From NCBI GenBank assembly GCA_947585745.1, contig CANPXF010000004.1:56564-120563 (forward strand): a stretch of 64,000 bases of DNA, read 5' to 3'. Below are positions 35,420-44,246 of this stretch, piece by piece. The position numbers and the translations under genes are program-made. The DNA comes from an uncultured Clostridia bacterium (GTDB lineage: Bacteria > Bacillota > Clostridia > Oscillospirales > Acutalibacteraceae). The notes below the pieces were generated by a model, which worked only from the letters and a program-made list of their open reading frames with translations, was not told the DNA's origin and searched no databases. How positions within the stretch are numbered: position 1 is the stretch's first letter; the number at the start of each line of letters is the position of its first letter.

Positions 35420-35495
35420 GCCTCTGTAGCTCAGTCGGTAGAGCAGGGGACTGAAAATCCCCGTGTCGATGGTTCGATTCCGTCCGGAGGCACCA
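35420..35495 (+). tRNA. tRNA-Phe (GAA)
   Basis: Seventy-six bases with CCA encoded. The acceptor GCCTCTG pairs with CGGAGGC, and the anticodon loop CTGAAAA sits on a GGGGA/TCCCC stem. Confidence 0.96.
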
Positions 35496-35498
35496 TAT

Positions 35499-35574
35499 GC
35501 GGATGTAGCTCATCTGGTAGAGCGCCACCTTGCCAAGGTGGAGGTAGCGAGTTCGAGCCTCGTCATCCGCTCCA
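35499..35574 (+). tRNA. tRNA-Gly (GCC)
   Basis: Seventy-six bases with CCA encoded. The acceptor GCGGATG pairs with CATCCGC, and the anticodon loop TTGCCAA sits on a CCACC/GGTGG stem. Confidence 0.96.
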
Positions 35575-35577
35575 ATT

Positions 35578-35625
35578 AATCACTTGAGATTGAGCTGCGG
35601 GAAGTTCACATTTTGAGTGATTTTT
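35578..35625 (+). terminator. Possible terminator between tRNA-Gly and tRNA-Cys
   Basis: AATCACT and AGTGATT form a seven-pair stem around a loop of about 31 bases, followed by TTT. The long loop makes termination uncertain. Confidence 0.4.
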
Positions 35626-35655
35626 CATATAATATGTTATACGATTAAAATATAC

Positions 35656-35730
35656 GGCGTCATAGCCAAGTGGTAAGGCACGGGTCTGCAAAACCCTGAT
35701 TCCCCAGTTCAAATCTGGGTGACGCCTCCA
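35656..35730 (+). tRNA. tRNA-Cys (GCA)
   Basis: Seventy-five bases with CCA encoded. The acceptor GGCGTCA pairs with TGACGCC, and the anticodon loop gives GCA. It is the last tRNA before the atypical gene cluster. Confidence 0.95.
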
Positions 35731-35734
35731 AAAT

Positions 35735-35775
35735 GAAAAACTCGGGATTCAGGAGAAATGGATTCCGAGTTTTGA
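35735..35775 (+). terminator. Terminator after tRNA-Cys
   Basis: AAAACTCGG and CCGAGTTTT form a strong stem with additional internal pairing, and TTTT closes the 3' arm. Confidence 0.75.
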
Positions 35776-36256
35776 ATTATGTGTTAATAATATTGAGAAA
35801 ATATAAAAAACAGAGATTTTATGCTTGAATTTTTTTTCGATTTCCTTGTGTATTTCCATTTTTTATGGTTTATTCCGATGGCAAAATTGAAATCTTGACA
35901 GAGGTTGTTGAAATGTGTTAAATTAAATCATAAAGAAATCAAGTTAAATGGACAAATTTTTCCGAATTAAACTTAAAATTATTTAAATAAGATGATGTTA
36001 TACTTATTGCATAGCGTTTTAAAATTACTTTAAAAAAATATAACACATTTATTTTATAAATTTTATTGAAAGATATAAAAATTTATAATAATTTGTCATT
36101 TGTCTGGATTTTGACTATCTAAGAAACTACGGAATTAATAAAATGTTCAGACAGAAATTGATACAATATATTTTTTGATATGGAAATACGTTTAAATGTT
36201 TTTTTGAAATTGAAGTGAAGAGAATAACTGAAGTGGTTTACAGAAGGGTAGATTAA
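35776..36256. other. AT-rich upstream region of the atypical metabolic cluster
   Basis: No gene is visible in about 480 bases. A candidate promoter is TTGACA at 35895-35900 with TAAATT at 35919-35924 (18-base spacer), which would give a leader of roughly 330 bases. The stretch is dominated by A and T runs. No integrase gene and no copy of the tRNA-Cys 3' end were found here. Confidence 0.4.
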
Positions 36257-37504
36257 ATGAAAAAATTGCTGATTTTGGGCGGTGCAAGTGTTCATGTTAA
36301 GCTTGTGGAAGCTGCAAAAGAAATGGGACTTTATACAATAGTAACGGATTATCTCATTGACTCTCCGGCGAAAAAAATTGCTGACAAAAGTTATATGTAT
36401 GATATCAATGACATAGACGGAATTGTAGAAATGTGTAAAAAAGAAAAAGTGGATGGTGTACTCGGACCTTATTTAGACCCCTGCCAACGTCCATATTTTC
36501 TCATTTGTCATCGACTTGGGCTTCCTTGCTATATTGATACATGGGAGCAGGTTTTTACTTTAACGGATAAAGAACAGTTTAAAGCTATTTGTATGCAAAA
36601 TGGAATCGATGTTATTCCAACATATGATATCGAACAACCTGAAGAGATAAATTATCCGGTATTGGTTAAGCCGGCAATCAGTCGTGGATCTCGCGGACAA
36701 AAGATATGTAATACATTTCAAGAGGTAGTCGATGCCTATGAAAGAGCAAAAGCAATATCAAATAACGGAAAAGCAATTATTGAGAAATTTATGAGTGGAT
36801 ATAGCGACTTTTCTATGGTCTATCTGTTGGTCGATGGAAAGGCATACTTGACAAAAACGGCAGATAGGTATCTTGGAGAAAAAAGTGCCGGTCTTGGAAG
36901 AATTGCGGCAGGGGGCTTATCTCCATCTCGTTATACGGATATGTATCGTACTTATGTTGAAAAGCATTTTCTCGATATGTTGAAAAAGTTAGGGATAAAG
37001 AATGGACCAGTTTTTGCCCAAGGCTTTGTGGATGGCAATACGGTTAGATTTTATGATCCCGGATTTCGAGCTCCCGGAAGTGATTATGATGAAATATTCA
37101 AGGCAGTATGGAATGTGGATATTTCTAAACTGTTGATTGAGTTTGCATTAAATGGAAAAATGAATGATTCCAGTTTCCCTTTTGAAACAAGGACGGAACT
37201 ATTAAATGGTAAGGTGGGGCTTACACTTCTTCCAATGTTAAGACCGGGGAAGATTACTGAAATACGAGGAATAAGTCAAGTTGAATCTATCCCTAATATT
37301 GTAAAGTATTCCATAAGACATTGTGAGGGCGATGAAATACTGGCTACAGGGGATGTTAATCAGCGATTTGCAGAATTCAATTTGAAAGCTGAAAGTTTAG
37401 AGGATTTAGAGTCAGCGTGTTTAAAGCTTTTCAGTATTTTACAAGTGAAGGATGAATATGGAAATGAAATGCTTTATGGAAAAACAATTTTAAAAATAAC
37501 ATAG
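36257..37504 (+). CDS. ATP-grasp family ligase
   Basis: This 415-residue protein has the preATP-grasp Rossmann start KKLLILGGASVHVKLVEAA, the ATP-grasp lysine region YPVLVKPAISRGSRGQK near residue 135, IIEKFMSGYSDFS near residue 175, and a metal-binding end with VRFYDPGFRAPGSDYDE near residue 270. It resembles carbamoyl-phosphate synthase- and PurK-like ligases that join a carboxylate to an amine through an acyl phosphate. It is the first gene of the run, with no regulator before it. The real substrates are unknown. Confidence 0.85.
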   Translation: MKKLLILGGASVHVKLVEAAKEMGLYTIVTDYLIDSPAKKIADKSYMYDINDIDGIVEMCKKEKVDGVLGPYLDPCQRPYFLICHRLGLPCYIDTWEQVFTLTDKEQFKAICMQNGIDVIPTYDIEQPEEINYPVLVKPAISRGSRGQKICNTFQEVVDAYERAKAISNNGKAIIEKFMSGYSDFSMVYLLVDGKAYLTKTADRYLGEKSAGLGRIAAGGLSPSRYTDMYRTYVEKHFLDMLKKLGIKNGPVFAQGFVDGNTVRFYDPGFRAPGSDYDEIFKAVWNVDISKLLIEFALNGKMNDSSFPFETRTELLNGKVGLTLLPMLRPGKITEIRGISQVESIPNIVKYSIRHCEGDEILATGDVNQRFAEFNLKAESLEDLESACLKLFSILQVKDEYGNEMLYGKTILKIT

Positions 37505-37515
37505 GTGATAAGTTT

Positions 37516-38865
37516 ATGGGGATTACTTCAGAGCTTGTTTCGGAACTATACAAAATACAAAAATTGGACGATTCTGATGTTGCTCAATTAAAAACGCTTA
37601 TTATTGATTATTTTGCAGCAACTTTTGCAGGATATAAGCAAAACCGAGTATTTAACAACGCTGTTGAAAGGGTAATATATAGCCAAGGCGGTGTTGGAGA
37701 AAGTACGGTTTTTTTGCAGAATAAGAAATTCCCTGTAAGGCTGGCGGCATTTATGAACTCGGTTTACGGACATGGTGCAGAGTTGGATGACGGAAATAAG
37801 AGGGCGGCGGGTCATGTGGGAGTACACTTGATTCCTGCTGTGTTTGCTCTTGCTGAAAAGCTTGGAAGCACTGATGATGATGTATTGATTGCTCTTGCGA
37901 CAGGATATGAAGCATATATAAGAATCTCATCGGCAGCACAGCCGGGGCTTATTAAACATGGATTTCATTCAACTGGAATGGCGGGAACTTTAGGTTGCGC
38001 GGCTGCGTGCGCACGACTTTATAATTTGGATCCAAAAGGGATTGAAGATGCTATTGCTCTGGCGACCACAATGACAGGAGGACTTCTTTCCTATGGGGAT
38101 TCAAGACCGGCTATTAAACCGTTAAATCCGGGAAAGGCTGCAGAAAACGGTGTATTTGCCGCAATGCTTGCAAATGAGGGAATAAAAGGACCTATTGAGG
38201 CTTTAGAGGGGTCAAATGGATGGTTTCACGCTGTTACAGATAAAATCCATTATGAGTATCTGAAAAGCTCCGATCACTTGCTTTTACATGACTGTTACTT
38301 TAAGCTATATCCATCATGTCGCCACACTCATTGCGGTATTGATGCTATACTTATTTTGCGTAAGAGGATAAAAATCGATGAAATAGCTGAAATTAATGTA
38401 TATATTTATCCTAATGCCATAAAATTGGCAGGAATTAAGGTACCTAAAAATATGGATGAAACAAAATTTTCAATTCAGTATACTTTGGCGTGTGCGCTTT
38501 TGAAAGGAAGCTATGGAATTGAGAATATGGATCTTTCGGGAATGACAGATGATGTAATAAAGATAATAAATAAGATAACTCTTATTCCAGAAGGCTCAAT
38601 GGAAAATCGAAGTAAAGGAATCCGCGGTACTAAAGTTGAGATTGTGCTTAAAGATGGTCGCAGGGAAGAAGAAACCGTGTTGGTGCCAAAGGGAGATCCC
38701 GAAAATCCGCTAAGTAAAAATGATATTATCGAAAAGCTATGTGTTTGTGCTAAAGGACAAGCTGATGAGGGAACGCTTATGAGACTTGTTAAAGCTATAG
38801 AGAAGATTGGAGGACAAAATATATTCAAAAATCCAATGTGTATACTTACAGGAGAACGCTTATGA
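37516..38865 (+). CDS. MmgE/PrpD family protein
   Basis: The 449-residue protein matches the MmgE/PrpD fold of 2-methylcitrate dehydratase, cis-aconitate decarboxylase and iminodisuccinate epimerase: AAFMNSVYGHGAELDDGNK near residue 77, HVGVHLIPAVFALAE, GFHSTGMAGTLGCAAA near residue 151, and YPSCRHTHCGIDA near residue 269. Family members act on tri- or dicarboxylic acids, eliminating water or CO2 or epimerising. It starts 11 bases after the ATP-grasp stop. In this cluster a dehydratase or epimerase step on a carboxylic acid is a reasonable inference. Confidence 0.9.
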   Translation: MGITSELVSELYKIQKLDDSDVAQLKTLIIDYFAATFAGYKQNRVFNNAVERVIYSQGGVGESTVFLQNKKFPVRLAAFMNSVYGHGAELDDGNKRAAGHVGVHLIPAVFALAEKLGSTDDDVLIALATGYEAYIRISSAAQPGLIKHGFHSTGMAGTLGCAAACARLYNLDPKGIEDAIALATTMTGGLLSYGDSRPAIKPLNPGKAAENGVFAAMLANEGIKGPIEALEGSNGWFHAVTDKIHYEYLKSSDHLLLHDCYFKLYPSCRHTHCGIDAILILRKRIKIDEIAEINVYIYPNAIKLAGIKVPKNMDETKFSIQYTLACALLKGSYGIENMDLSGMTDDVIKIINKITLIPEGSMENRSKGIRGTKVEIVLKDGRREEETVLVPKGDPENPLSKNDIIEKLCVCAKGQADEGTLMRLVKAIEKIGGQNIFKNPMCILTGERL

Positions 38866-39023
38866 AATTAGTGTTCGACACTATGACATTCGGGGAATCG
38901 GTGTTTGTACCAAAAGTTGGTGCTTTTATTAATACATTTCTTGATGCAGGGTGTTATAACTTTGATTCCACCTGCATTTGTAAATTTGATGAAGGATTTA
39001 AGAGGGTTCGATATATCCTATAG
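38862..39023 (+). pseudogene. Remnant of an aldo/keto reductase N-terminus
   Basis: An open frame of 53 codons, overlapping the PrpD stop (TTATGA), encodes MKLVFDTMTFGESVFV and then NTFLDAGCYNFDST. These align with LGTMTFGESVF and QHFIDAGYNELDTA of the intact aldo/keto reductase at 41125. The catalytic Tyr position and everything after about residue 45 are missing. It is a decayed partial copy of that gene, left between the prpD-like gene and the asparagine-synthetase-like gene. Confidence 0.8.
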
Positions 39024-39139
39024 AAGTGCTATTAATGTGAAATTTTGTATTTCAGGGTGCTTGCATATAAATAACTTAAAGATGAGTTATAGTTATAGAG
39101 ATGTTTGTAAACAATAATATAATAAAAGGAGTTTTTTTA

Positions 39140-41070
39140 ATGTGTGGAATAGTTGGTTTTGTAAATCGTGGAATAAATCTCTCACCGTTGGGAGAGAATA
39201 CGCTTTACGGTCTAAAAAGGGCAATGGCAGTACAAAAACATCGTGGACCGGATGATGACGGTGCATGCGGTTTTAGGGTTTCTCCGCCTGAGGTTTATGA
39301 GGAACAGAATCCGCAAAATCTGAATAAATATGGGAAATTTGACGGAATGTTTGGATTCAATCGACTTAGTATAAAAGACCTTTCTATCGCAGGGCATCAG
39401 CCAATGATTTCTCAAGATAAAAAAGTAATTATTGTATTTAACGGGGAAATTTATAACGATGAAGAATTAAGGAACCTTCTAAAAAATTCGGGGGGGGGTA
39501 CAAGTTTAAAAGCAATACGGATACAGAGGTAATCCTAAATCTGTATTTGGAGATGGGATTTTACAATATGCTCCCTTTATTAAACGGTATGTTTTCAATT
39601 GCAATTATGGATTTACGTTCAAAGAAGCTCTATTTGGCACGGGATCGCTTTGGTATCAAACCTTTGTATTACTCTTGTACCGATCAAAATATTTTATTTG
39701 CTTCTGAGCTGAAATGTTTTATTCAGTTTGAAGAATTCAAAAGGAAATTAGATATAGATGCTTTTAATGCAAGGCTAATATTTTCCCGACCAAGTTCTAA
39801 GGTCTTGCTTCATAATGTAAAAATGATGGATCCCGGTCAGGCTCTTTGTATGGAAATGGATGGAAAGATAAGTATATGGAATTATTTTGATATTGATTCT
39901 TACGAAAGAGACCCTTCAAAATTTAAAAATATTGAGGATGCTATAGCATCGTTTGATGAAGTTTTAATCAATGCGGTACAACGCCAATTGGTTAGTGATG
40001 TAAAAGTAGGGTGTCAGGTTTCGGGCGGAATTGATTCAACTATTGTAAGTTACTATGCGAACAAAATTAAAGGAAAAAATTTAGAGGACGGTGTATCGAT
40101 TATCGATGATGCCGGAAATGATGGGGAAGAATATTATATCAACCAAGTTGGGATAAACTTAGGGTTAGATTTGCACAAATTTAAGTTAACAGAAAAATTT
40201 TTCTTAGATAACTATGAAAATTTGGTATGGTATAATGATGCCCCACTATATAAGCCATTTTTTACATCATTTTATAAATTAACTCAAGGCGCCAAAAAAT
40301 ATGTTACTGTTCTAATGAGCGGTGAAGGTTCCGATGAAATAGCGGGTGGATATGGAAGGTTTGCAGCAGGTGTATATCAGCCCTTTTTATCCCAATTCGG
40401 AACTTCTTCCCGGAAAATCAAGAGTTATAAAAGTTATGCGGAATATGCTGTAATGACGGATTCTACGATAACAGGTTTTACGACTAAGGGATATACCGGA
40501 GCACAAAATTTGATTGATGAGCAGATTGATATTTTTAATCATTTTAGGGGAAGTAATTTTACCAAGCAATTAAAGTTTGAGACGATGTGTCGCCTTCCGG
40601 AGTCTTTTATGAGACAGGATAAAATGTCTATGGCTAACTCTATAGAAAATAGAGTTCCACTTGTGGATAACGAAGTAGTAGATTTTATTATGGAATTGCC
40701 GGAGGAGATGTTACTTCGCTTTAAAAAGTTTTCCCCGACTCAACTCTCTGATAATCCATTTGAATGGGTGCAGGGTAAATTTATTTTCAAAGAGTTATGC
40801 GCAAAAAAATTTGGATATGATTTTGCATATAGAAAAAAAGCTATTATGGTATTTGATGAAAGAAATATGCTGGCATCGGACGGCTTTAGAGAACTTTTCT
40901 ACGAAAATATACTGCCATCGATGCAAAAGAGAGATTTGGTTGATGTCGGATATATTAAGTCTTTGTACGAAAATGTTCAGAAAATATCAAAAAATGAATT
41001 TAATTGTATGTGGCGCGCAGTTGGGTTAGAAACATGGTGTCAGCTTTTTTTGGATAAAAAGAATATATAG
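39140..41070 (+). pseudogene. asnB: Asparagine-synthetase-like amidotransferase, frame broken at a poly-G tract
   Basis: Together the two frames encode a full glutamine-hydrolysing asparagine synthetase of about 640 residues. The class II glutaminase domain starts MCGIVGFVNRG, with the catalytic Cys2 after Met removal, and includes NGEIYND. The synthetase domain has the ATP motif SGGIDST near 40030 and GEGSDE near 40325. At 39489-39497 nine G shift the frame and stop the first part at 39532, while YKFKSNTDTEVIL continues in the next frame. A tract of seven or ten G would restore one protein. This may be phase variation, a true inactivation or a sequencing error. AAAAGGAG supports the start at 39140. 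Confidence 0.88.
39489..39497 (+). repeat. Homopolymeric nine-G tract inside the asnB-like gene
   Basis: Nine consecutive G interrupt an otherwise A/T-rich coding sequence exactly where the glutaminase domain changes frame. Such tracts are prone to slipped-strand length change. Confidence 0.9.
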
Positions 41071-41124
41071 TAAAAAATTGATATATAAACATTATGTAAA
41101 TTTATCTTATAAGGGGTGCGCTAT

Positions 41125-42087
41125 ATGAATATCAACATAGTTCTCGGGACGATGACTTTCGGCGAATCTGTGTTTGCCAGTGATATTGAACGAATAATTC
41201 AACATTTTATAGACGCTGGTTATAACGAACTGGACACGGCTTATGTATATAATAATGGTCTTAGTGAAACTTTAATCGGCACGGCACTGAAAAAAATCGG
41301 TAAGGATAAAGTGAAAATTTCAACTAAGGTTAATCCCCGCATTACAGGAAAATTAGACGGAGAGGCCACATATCGACAGCTGAACGAATCTTTACTTCGG
41401 CTCGGCATTGACAGTGTTGATACCTTTTATCTTCATTTTCCCGATAAAGACACTCCTGTAATATCCGTATTGGAAGCGTGCGCGGATTTGCATCGTCAGG
41501 GGAAATTCAAGGAACTGGGTCTCAGTAATTTTCCAGCCTGGTTGGTTGCAGATGTATACCATATTTGCAAAGAGAAGGGATGGGTATTGCCAACGGTATA
41601 CGAGGGTATTTATAATCCTTTGACACGAAAGGCTGAAATAGAGTTAAATGATGCATTAGATTATTTCGGACTTCGGTTTTATGCCTATAATCCGCTTGCC
41701 GGAGGGTTGTTGACAGGGAAGTACAACCGATTTGAGGATACGCCTGCAGATGGAAGATTTACCCACAGACCAAACTATAAAAAGCGATATTGGAAACCAT
41801 CGTTTTTTCGTGCTGTGGAAAGCATTAAAGACTCGTGCAATGAAAATGGTATTGGAATAATAGAATCCGTCTATCGTTGGCTTGCATATCATTCTATGCT
41901 TAGGGCAGATAGGAATGATTCTATCATTGTTGGTGTCTCCAAGTTAGAGCATTTGAAACAAAATTTAGATGCGTTGAATGCCGGACCTTTGCCGGAAAAT
42001 TTGCTTAGTGTTTATGAAAATGTATGGGAAACCTGTCGCGCAGATAGCTCCGAATATTTCCGTTTTTACGGATCTGATATGAATTGA
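41125..42087 (+). CDS. Aldo/keto reductase
   Basis: This 320-residue NAD(P)H-dependent reductase starts NINIVLGTMTFGESVF and has the tetrad Asp and Tyr in ELDTAYVYNNG, Lys in ISTKVNP and His in FYLHFPD. VYEGIYNPLTR and DSIIVGVSKLEHLKQN follow the AKR7 (aflatoxin aldehyde reductase) pattern. AAGGGG precedes the ATG at 41125. A decayed partial copy of the same gene lies at 38862. Between a ThDP decarboxylase and an amidotransferase it could reduce the aldehyde formed by decarboxylation. Confidence 0.93.
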   Translation: MNINIVLGTMTFGESVFASDIERIIQHFIDAGYNELDTAYVYNNGLSETLIGTALKKIGKDKVKISTKVNPRITGKLDGEATYRQLNESLLRLGIDSVDTFYLHFPDKDTPVISVLEACADLHRQGKFKELGLSNFPAWLVADVYHICKEKGWVLPTVYEGIYNPLTRKAEIELNDALDYFGLRFYAYNPLAGGLLTGKYNRFEDTPADGRFTHRPNYKKRYWKPSFFRAVESIKDSCNENGIGIIESVYRWLAYHSMLRADRNDSIIVGVSKLEHLKQNLDALNAGPLPENLLSVYENVWETCRADSSEYFRFYGSDMN

Positions 42088-42106
42088 TATTAAGAAGAAA
42101 GGGAAA

Positions 42107-43240
42107 ATGATGTTAAATCAGGAACGGGTGTTTCAGACGCTTAAAGAAAACGGTATAACTTTTTTTACAGGTGTGCCGGATTCTTATTTGAATGGATTTT
42201 GCGATTTTATTTTGAAAAAATCAGGCGAGCGAAACATCATTGCTGCTAACGAGGGAAATGCTGTAGGGATTGCCGCAGGACATTATATGGCTACAAGAGA
42301 AATTCCCCTTGTTTATATGCAGAACAGCGGCATAGGAAACGCGTTAAATCCTTTGGTTTCCCTTGCTGATAGAAATGTTTACGCAATACCTATGCTTTTA
42401 CTTATCGGTTGGCGAGGACAAGGAAATACAGAACCAAATCATCCTCAACATAGATTACAAGGGGAAATTACACCAGGGCTTCTTGAAATTATGAACATTA
42501 ATTATTCCGTACTGGAGGATGATAGCGATAGTTTTTCGGAGACTATTGAATATGCAGTCCACTATTGCAGAAAAAACCGCCGACCATTTGCGCTTATTGC
42601 CCCTAAGGGTGTAATGGCTGCAAATGAAAAATCTAACAATGCGGATATGGTATATCCTATGAGCAGAGAGGAAGCAATAGAGATTGTTCTTGATAATATG
42701 CCGTCTGATACGATTTACTCCGCCACGACAGGAAGAGCGACCAGAGAATTATTTTTTCTGCGTGAAAAGCGGGGCGAAACGAAGAATAACGATTTCTTAA
42801 ATGTTGGTTCAATGGGACACGCCAGTTCAGTTGCGCTCGGAATTGCAATGGAAAGACCGGATAAAAAGGTTGTTGCTCTTGACGGCGATGGTGCTTGCAT
42901 TATGCACATGGGCGCAATGACAATGGTAAGTAAATTGAATGTTCCAAATTATTTGCATATAGTTTTGAACAATGGGGCGCATGAATCAGTAGGAGGACAA
43001 CCCTCGTCAGGACATTGTGTGGATTTTACAAAGATTGCGGAAGGTTGTGGCTACAAAACAGTTGGTAAAGCTGTGTCAACGGAAAAAGAATTAACGGAAG
43101 CGCTGGAAAATTTAAGAGATTGTGGGAAGGCGTCCTTTATTGATTGCCGAATTCATAAGGGATTAACCAGAAAGCTTCCGCCTATTGTATTTGATCATAA
43201 AAATGCGATTGATTCGCTTATCAATAGTTTGAATAAGTAG
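42107..43240 (+). CDS. Phosphonopyruvate decarboxylase-like ThDP enzyme
   Basis: The 377-residue protein has the N-terminal pyrimidine-binding domain (FFTGVPDSYLNG, IAANEGNAVGIAAG with the catalytic Glu) and the C-terminal diphosphate-binding domain (VVALDGDGACIMHMGAM, LNNGAHESVGGQPS with the GDG...NN motif). These match phosphonopyruvate and sulfopyruvate decarboxylases, which turn a beta-acid-substituted pyruvate into an aldehyde. Both domains are in one chain, as in Ppd. No PEP mutase is in the window, so the natural substrate may not be a phosphonate. Confidence 0.9.
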   Translation: MMLNQERVFQTLKENGITFFTGVPDSYLNGFCDFILKKSGERNIIAANEGNAVGIAAGHYMATREIPLVYMQNSGIGNALNPLVSLADRNVYAIPMLLLIGWRGQGNTEPNHPQHRLQGEITPGLLEIMNINYSVLEDDSDSFSETIEYAVHYCRKNRRPFALIAPKGVMAANEKSNNADMVYPMSREEAIEIVLDNMPSDTIYSATTGRATRELFFLREKRGETKNNDFLNVGSMGHASSVALGIAMERPDKKVVALDGDGACIMHMGAMTMVSKLNVPNYLHIVLNNGAHESVGGQPSSGHCVDFTKIAEGCGYKTVGKAVSTEKELTEALENLRDCGKASFIDCRIHKGLTRKLPPIVFDHKNAIDSLINSLNK

Positions 43241-43312
43241 AGAAATATTGTATTTTGCCGTGGCGAAAAATTTTTGCCCAACTCGGTATTTTGTGAGAAA
43301 GGATTGTGTAAC

Positions 43313-44215
43313 ATGAACAGCATGGAAAAAACACGTATGTATTTAAAATCTATAGGTTTGCCGGGCGGAGATGCTTATGAACTGCCATCGTCCGAAAAAC
43401 GGTTTGCGGATGGAGGCCAATATAGATTTGAAGTACCGGGAATTCAGGGTCCAAAGGTTATGCAGGCACTGCTTGAGGCGATGGATGACTACGGATTGTA
43501 TCTTCATAGAGTTACCCAGACTCAGGGTATTATGCGCTTAACAGACAATGAAATAGGAAAAATGGTTGAACTGGCTCACAGGTGGGAAACCGACTTGATT
43601 CTTGCTATTGGACCTCGTGCTACGACTGATACATCCGCATCCGTTCATACGGAAGAAGGTGTCCGTATGGGTTACCGCCTTAGAGGGCAGGAGCAAATTG
43701 TGAGAGCGGTCGAAGATGTAAAGAGAGCTGCCCGTCTTGGCTGTAGGGGGTTTTTAGTTTATGATGAAGGTTGTCTGTGGGTTTTGAATCAAATGAGAGA
43801 AGTAGGAGAAATACCTGAAAACTGCCATTTTAAAATTTCTGCTCATGCAGGGCATGGAAATCCTTGTTCTGCAAAACTCTTGGAATCTATTGGCGCTGAT
43901 TCTATTAATCCGGTGCGGGATATTCAACTACAGATGTTAGCATCAATGCGTCAGGCTGTGGATTGTCCGATTGATATTCATACAGAGAATCCAAAGTCTA
44001 CGGGTGGCTTTATACGTCATTATGAGGTGCCGGAAATGATAAGAATTGCAGCACCGATTTACCTTAAAACCGGTGGTTCCGTTGCGAAAACGCATAGTTG
44101 GGATAGCACAGAGGATGACGCGCGCAAACGTGCAAAACAATGTAGCTTAGTTAAGAGGATGATTGATGAGTATTATTCGGAAGCGATATGGTCTCCGAAA
44201 GGTAGTTTAGTTTAA
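43313..44215 (+). CDS. Conserved protein of unknown function, TIM-barrel-like, possibly U32-peptidase-related
   Basis: This 300-residue protein is probably an (alpha/beta)8 barrel: regular strands end in LILAIGPRA, GFLVYDEG, FKISAHAGHGNPCSAKLLE, GADSINPVRD and PIDIHTENPKSTGG. It has no EDKxxxxxxS motif, so it is not a PEP mutase, and it has no Zn or Fe-S signature. Similar sequences are, as far as I recall, sometimes labelled peptidase U32, but the collagenase cysteines are not evident. GAGAAAGGA precedes the ATG at 43313. Its place before a CitE-like lyase suggests a metabolic enzyme; function unknown. Confidence 0.7.
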   Translation: MNSMEKTRMYLKSIGLPGGDAYELPSSEKRFADGGQYRFEVPGIQGPKVMQALLEAMDDYGLYLHRVTQTQGIMRLTDNEIGKMVELAHRWETDLILAIGPRATTDTSASVHTEEGVRMGYRLRGQEQIVRAVEDVKRAARLGCRGFLVYDEGCLWVLNQMREVGEIPENCHFKISAHAGHGNPCSAKLLESIGADSINPVRDIQLQMLASMRQAVDCPIDIHTENPKSTGGFIRHYEVPEMIRIAAPIYLKTGGSVAKTHSWDSTEDDARKRAKQCSLVKRMIDEYYSEAIWSPKGSLV

Positions 44216-44246
44216 ATGATATTGATGATAGGAAGGAAAAAAGACG

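Noticed and set aside
35157..35528. Open frames of 65-90 residues across the tRNA array on both strands
   Set aside because: They run through four tRNA genes whose structures are clear, so the frames are artefacts of tRNA sequence.
36001..36256. Riboswitch or T-box in front of the metabolic cluster
   Set aside because: The leader is long but consists of A/T runs; no T-box, specifier hairpin or conserved riboswitch core could be recognised.
39547..41070. The second half of the asnB-like gene as an independent protein
   Set aside because: Its apparent start lies inside a conserved part of the glutaminase domain, has no ribosome site, and the reading continues backward in the same frame to the G tract.
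43313..44215. TIM-barrel-like protein as the missing PEP mutase
   Set aside because: The mutase signature EDKxxxxxxS is absent and the length and motifs do not fit.
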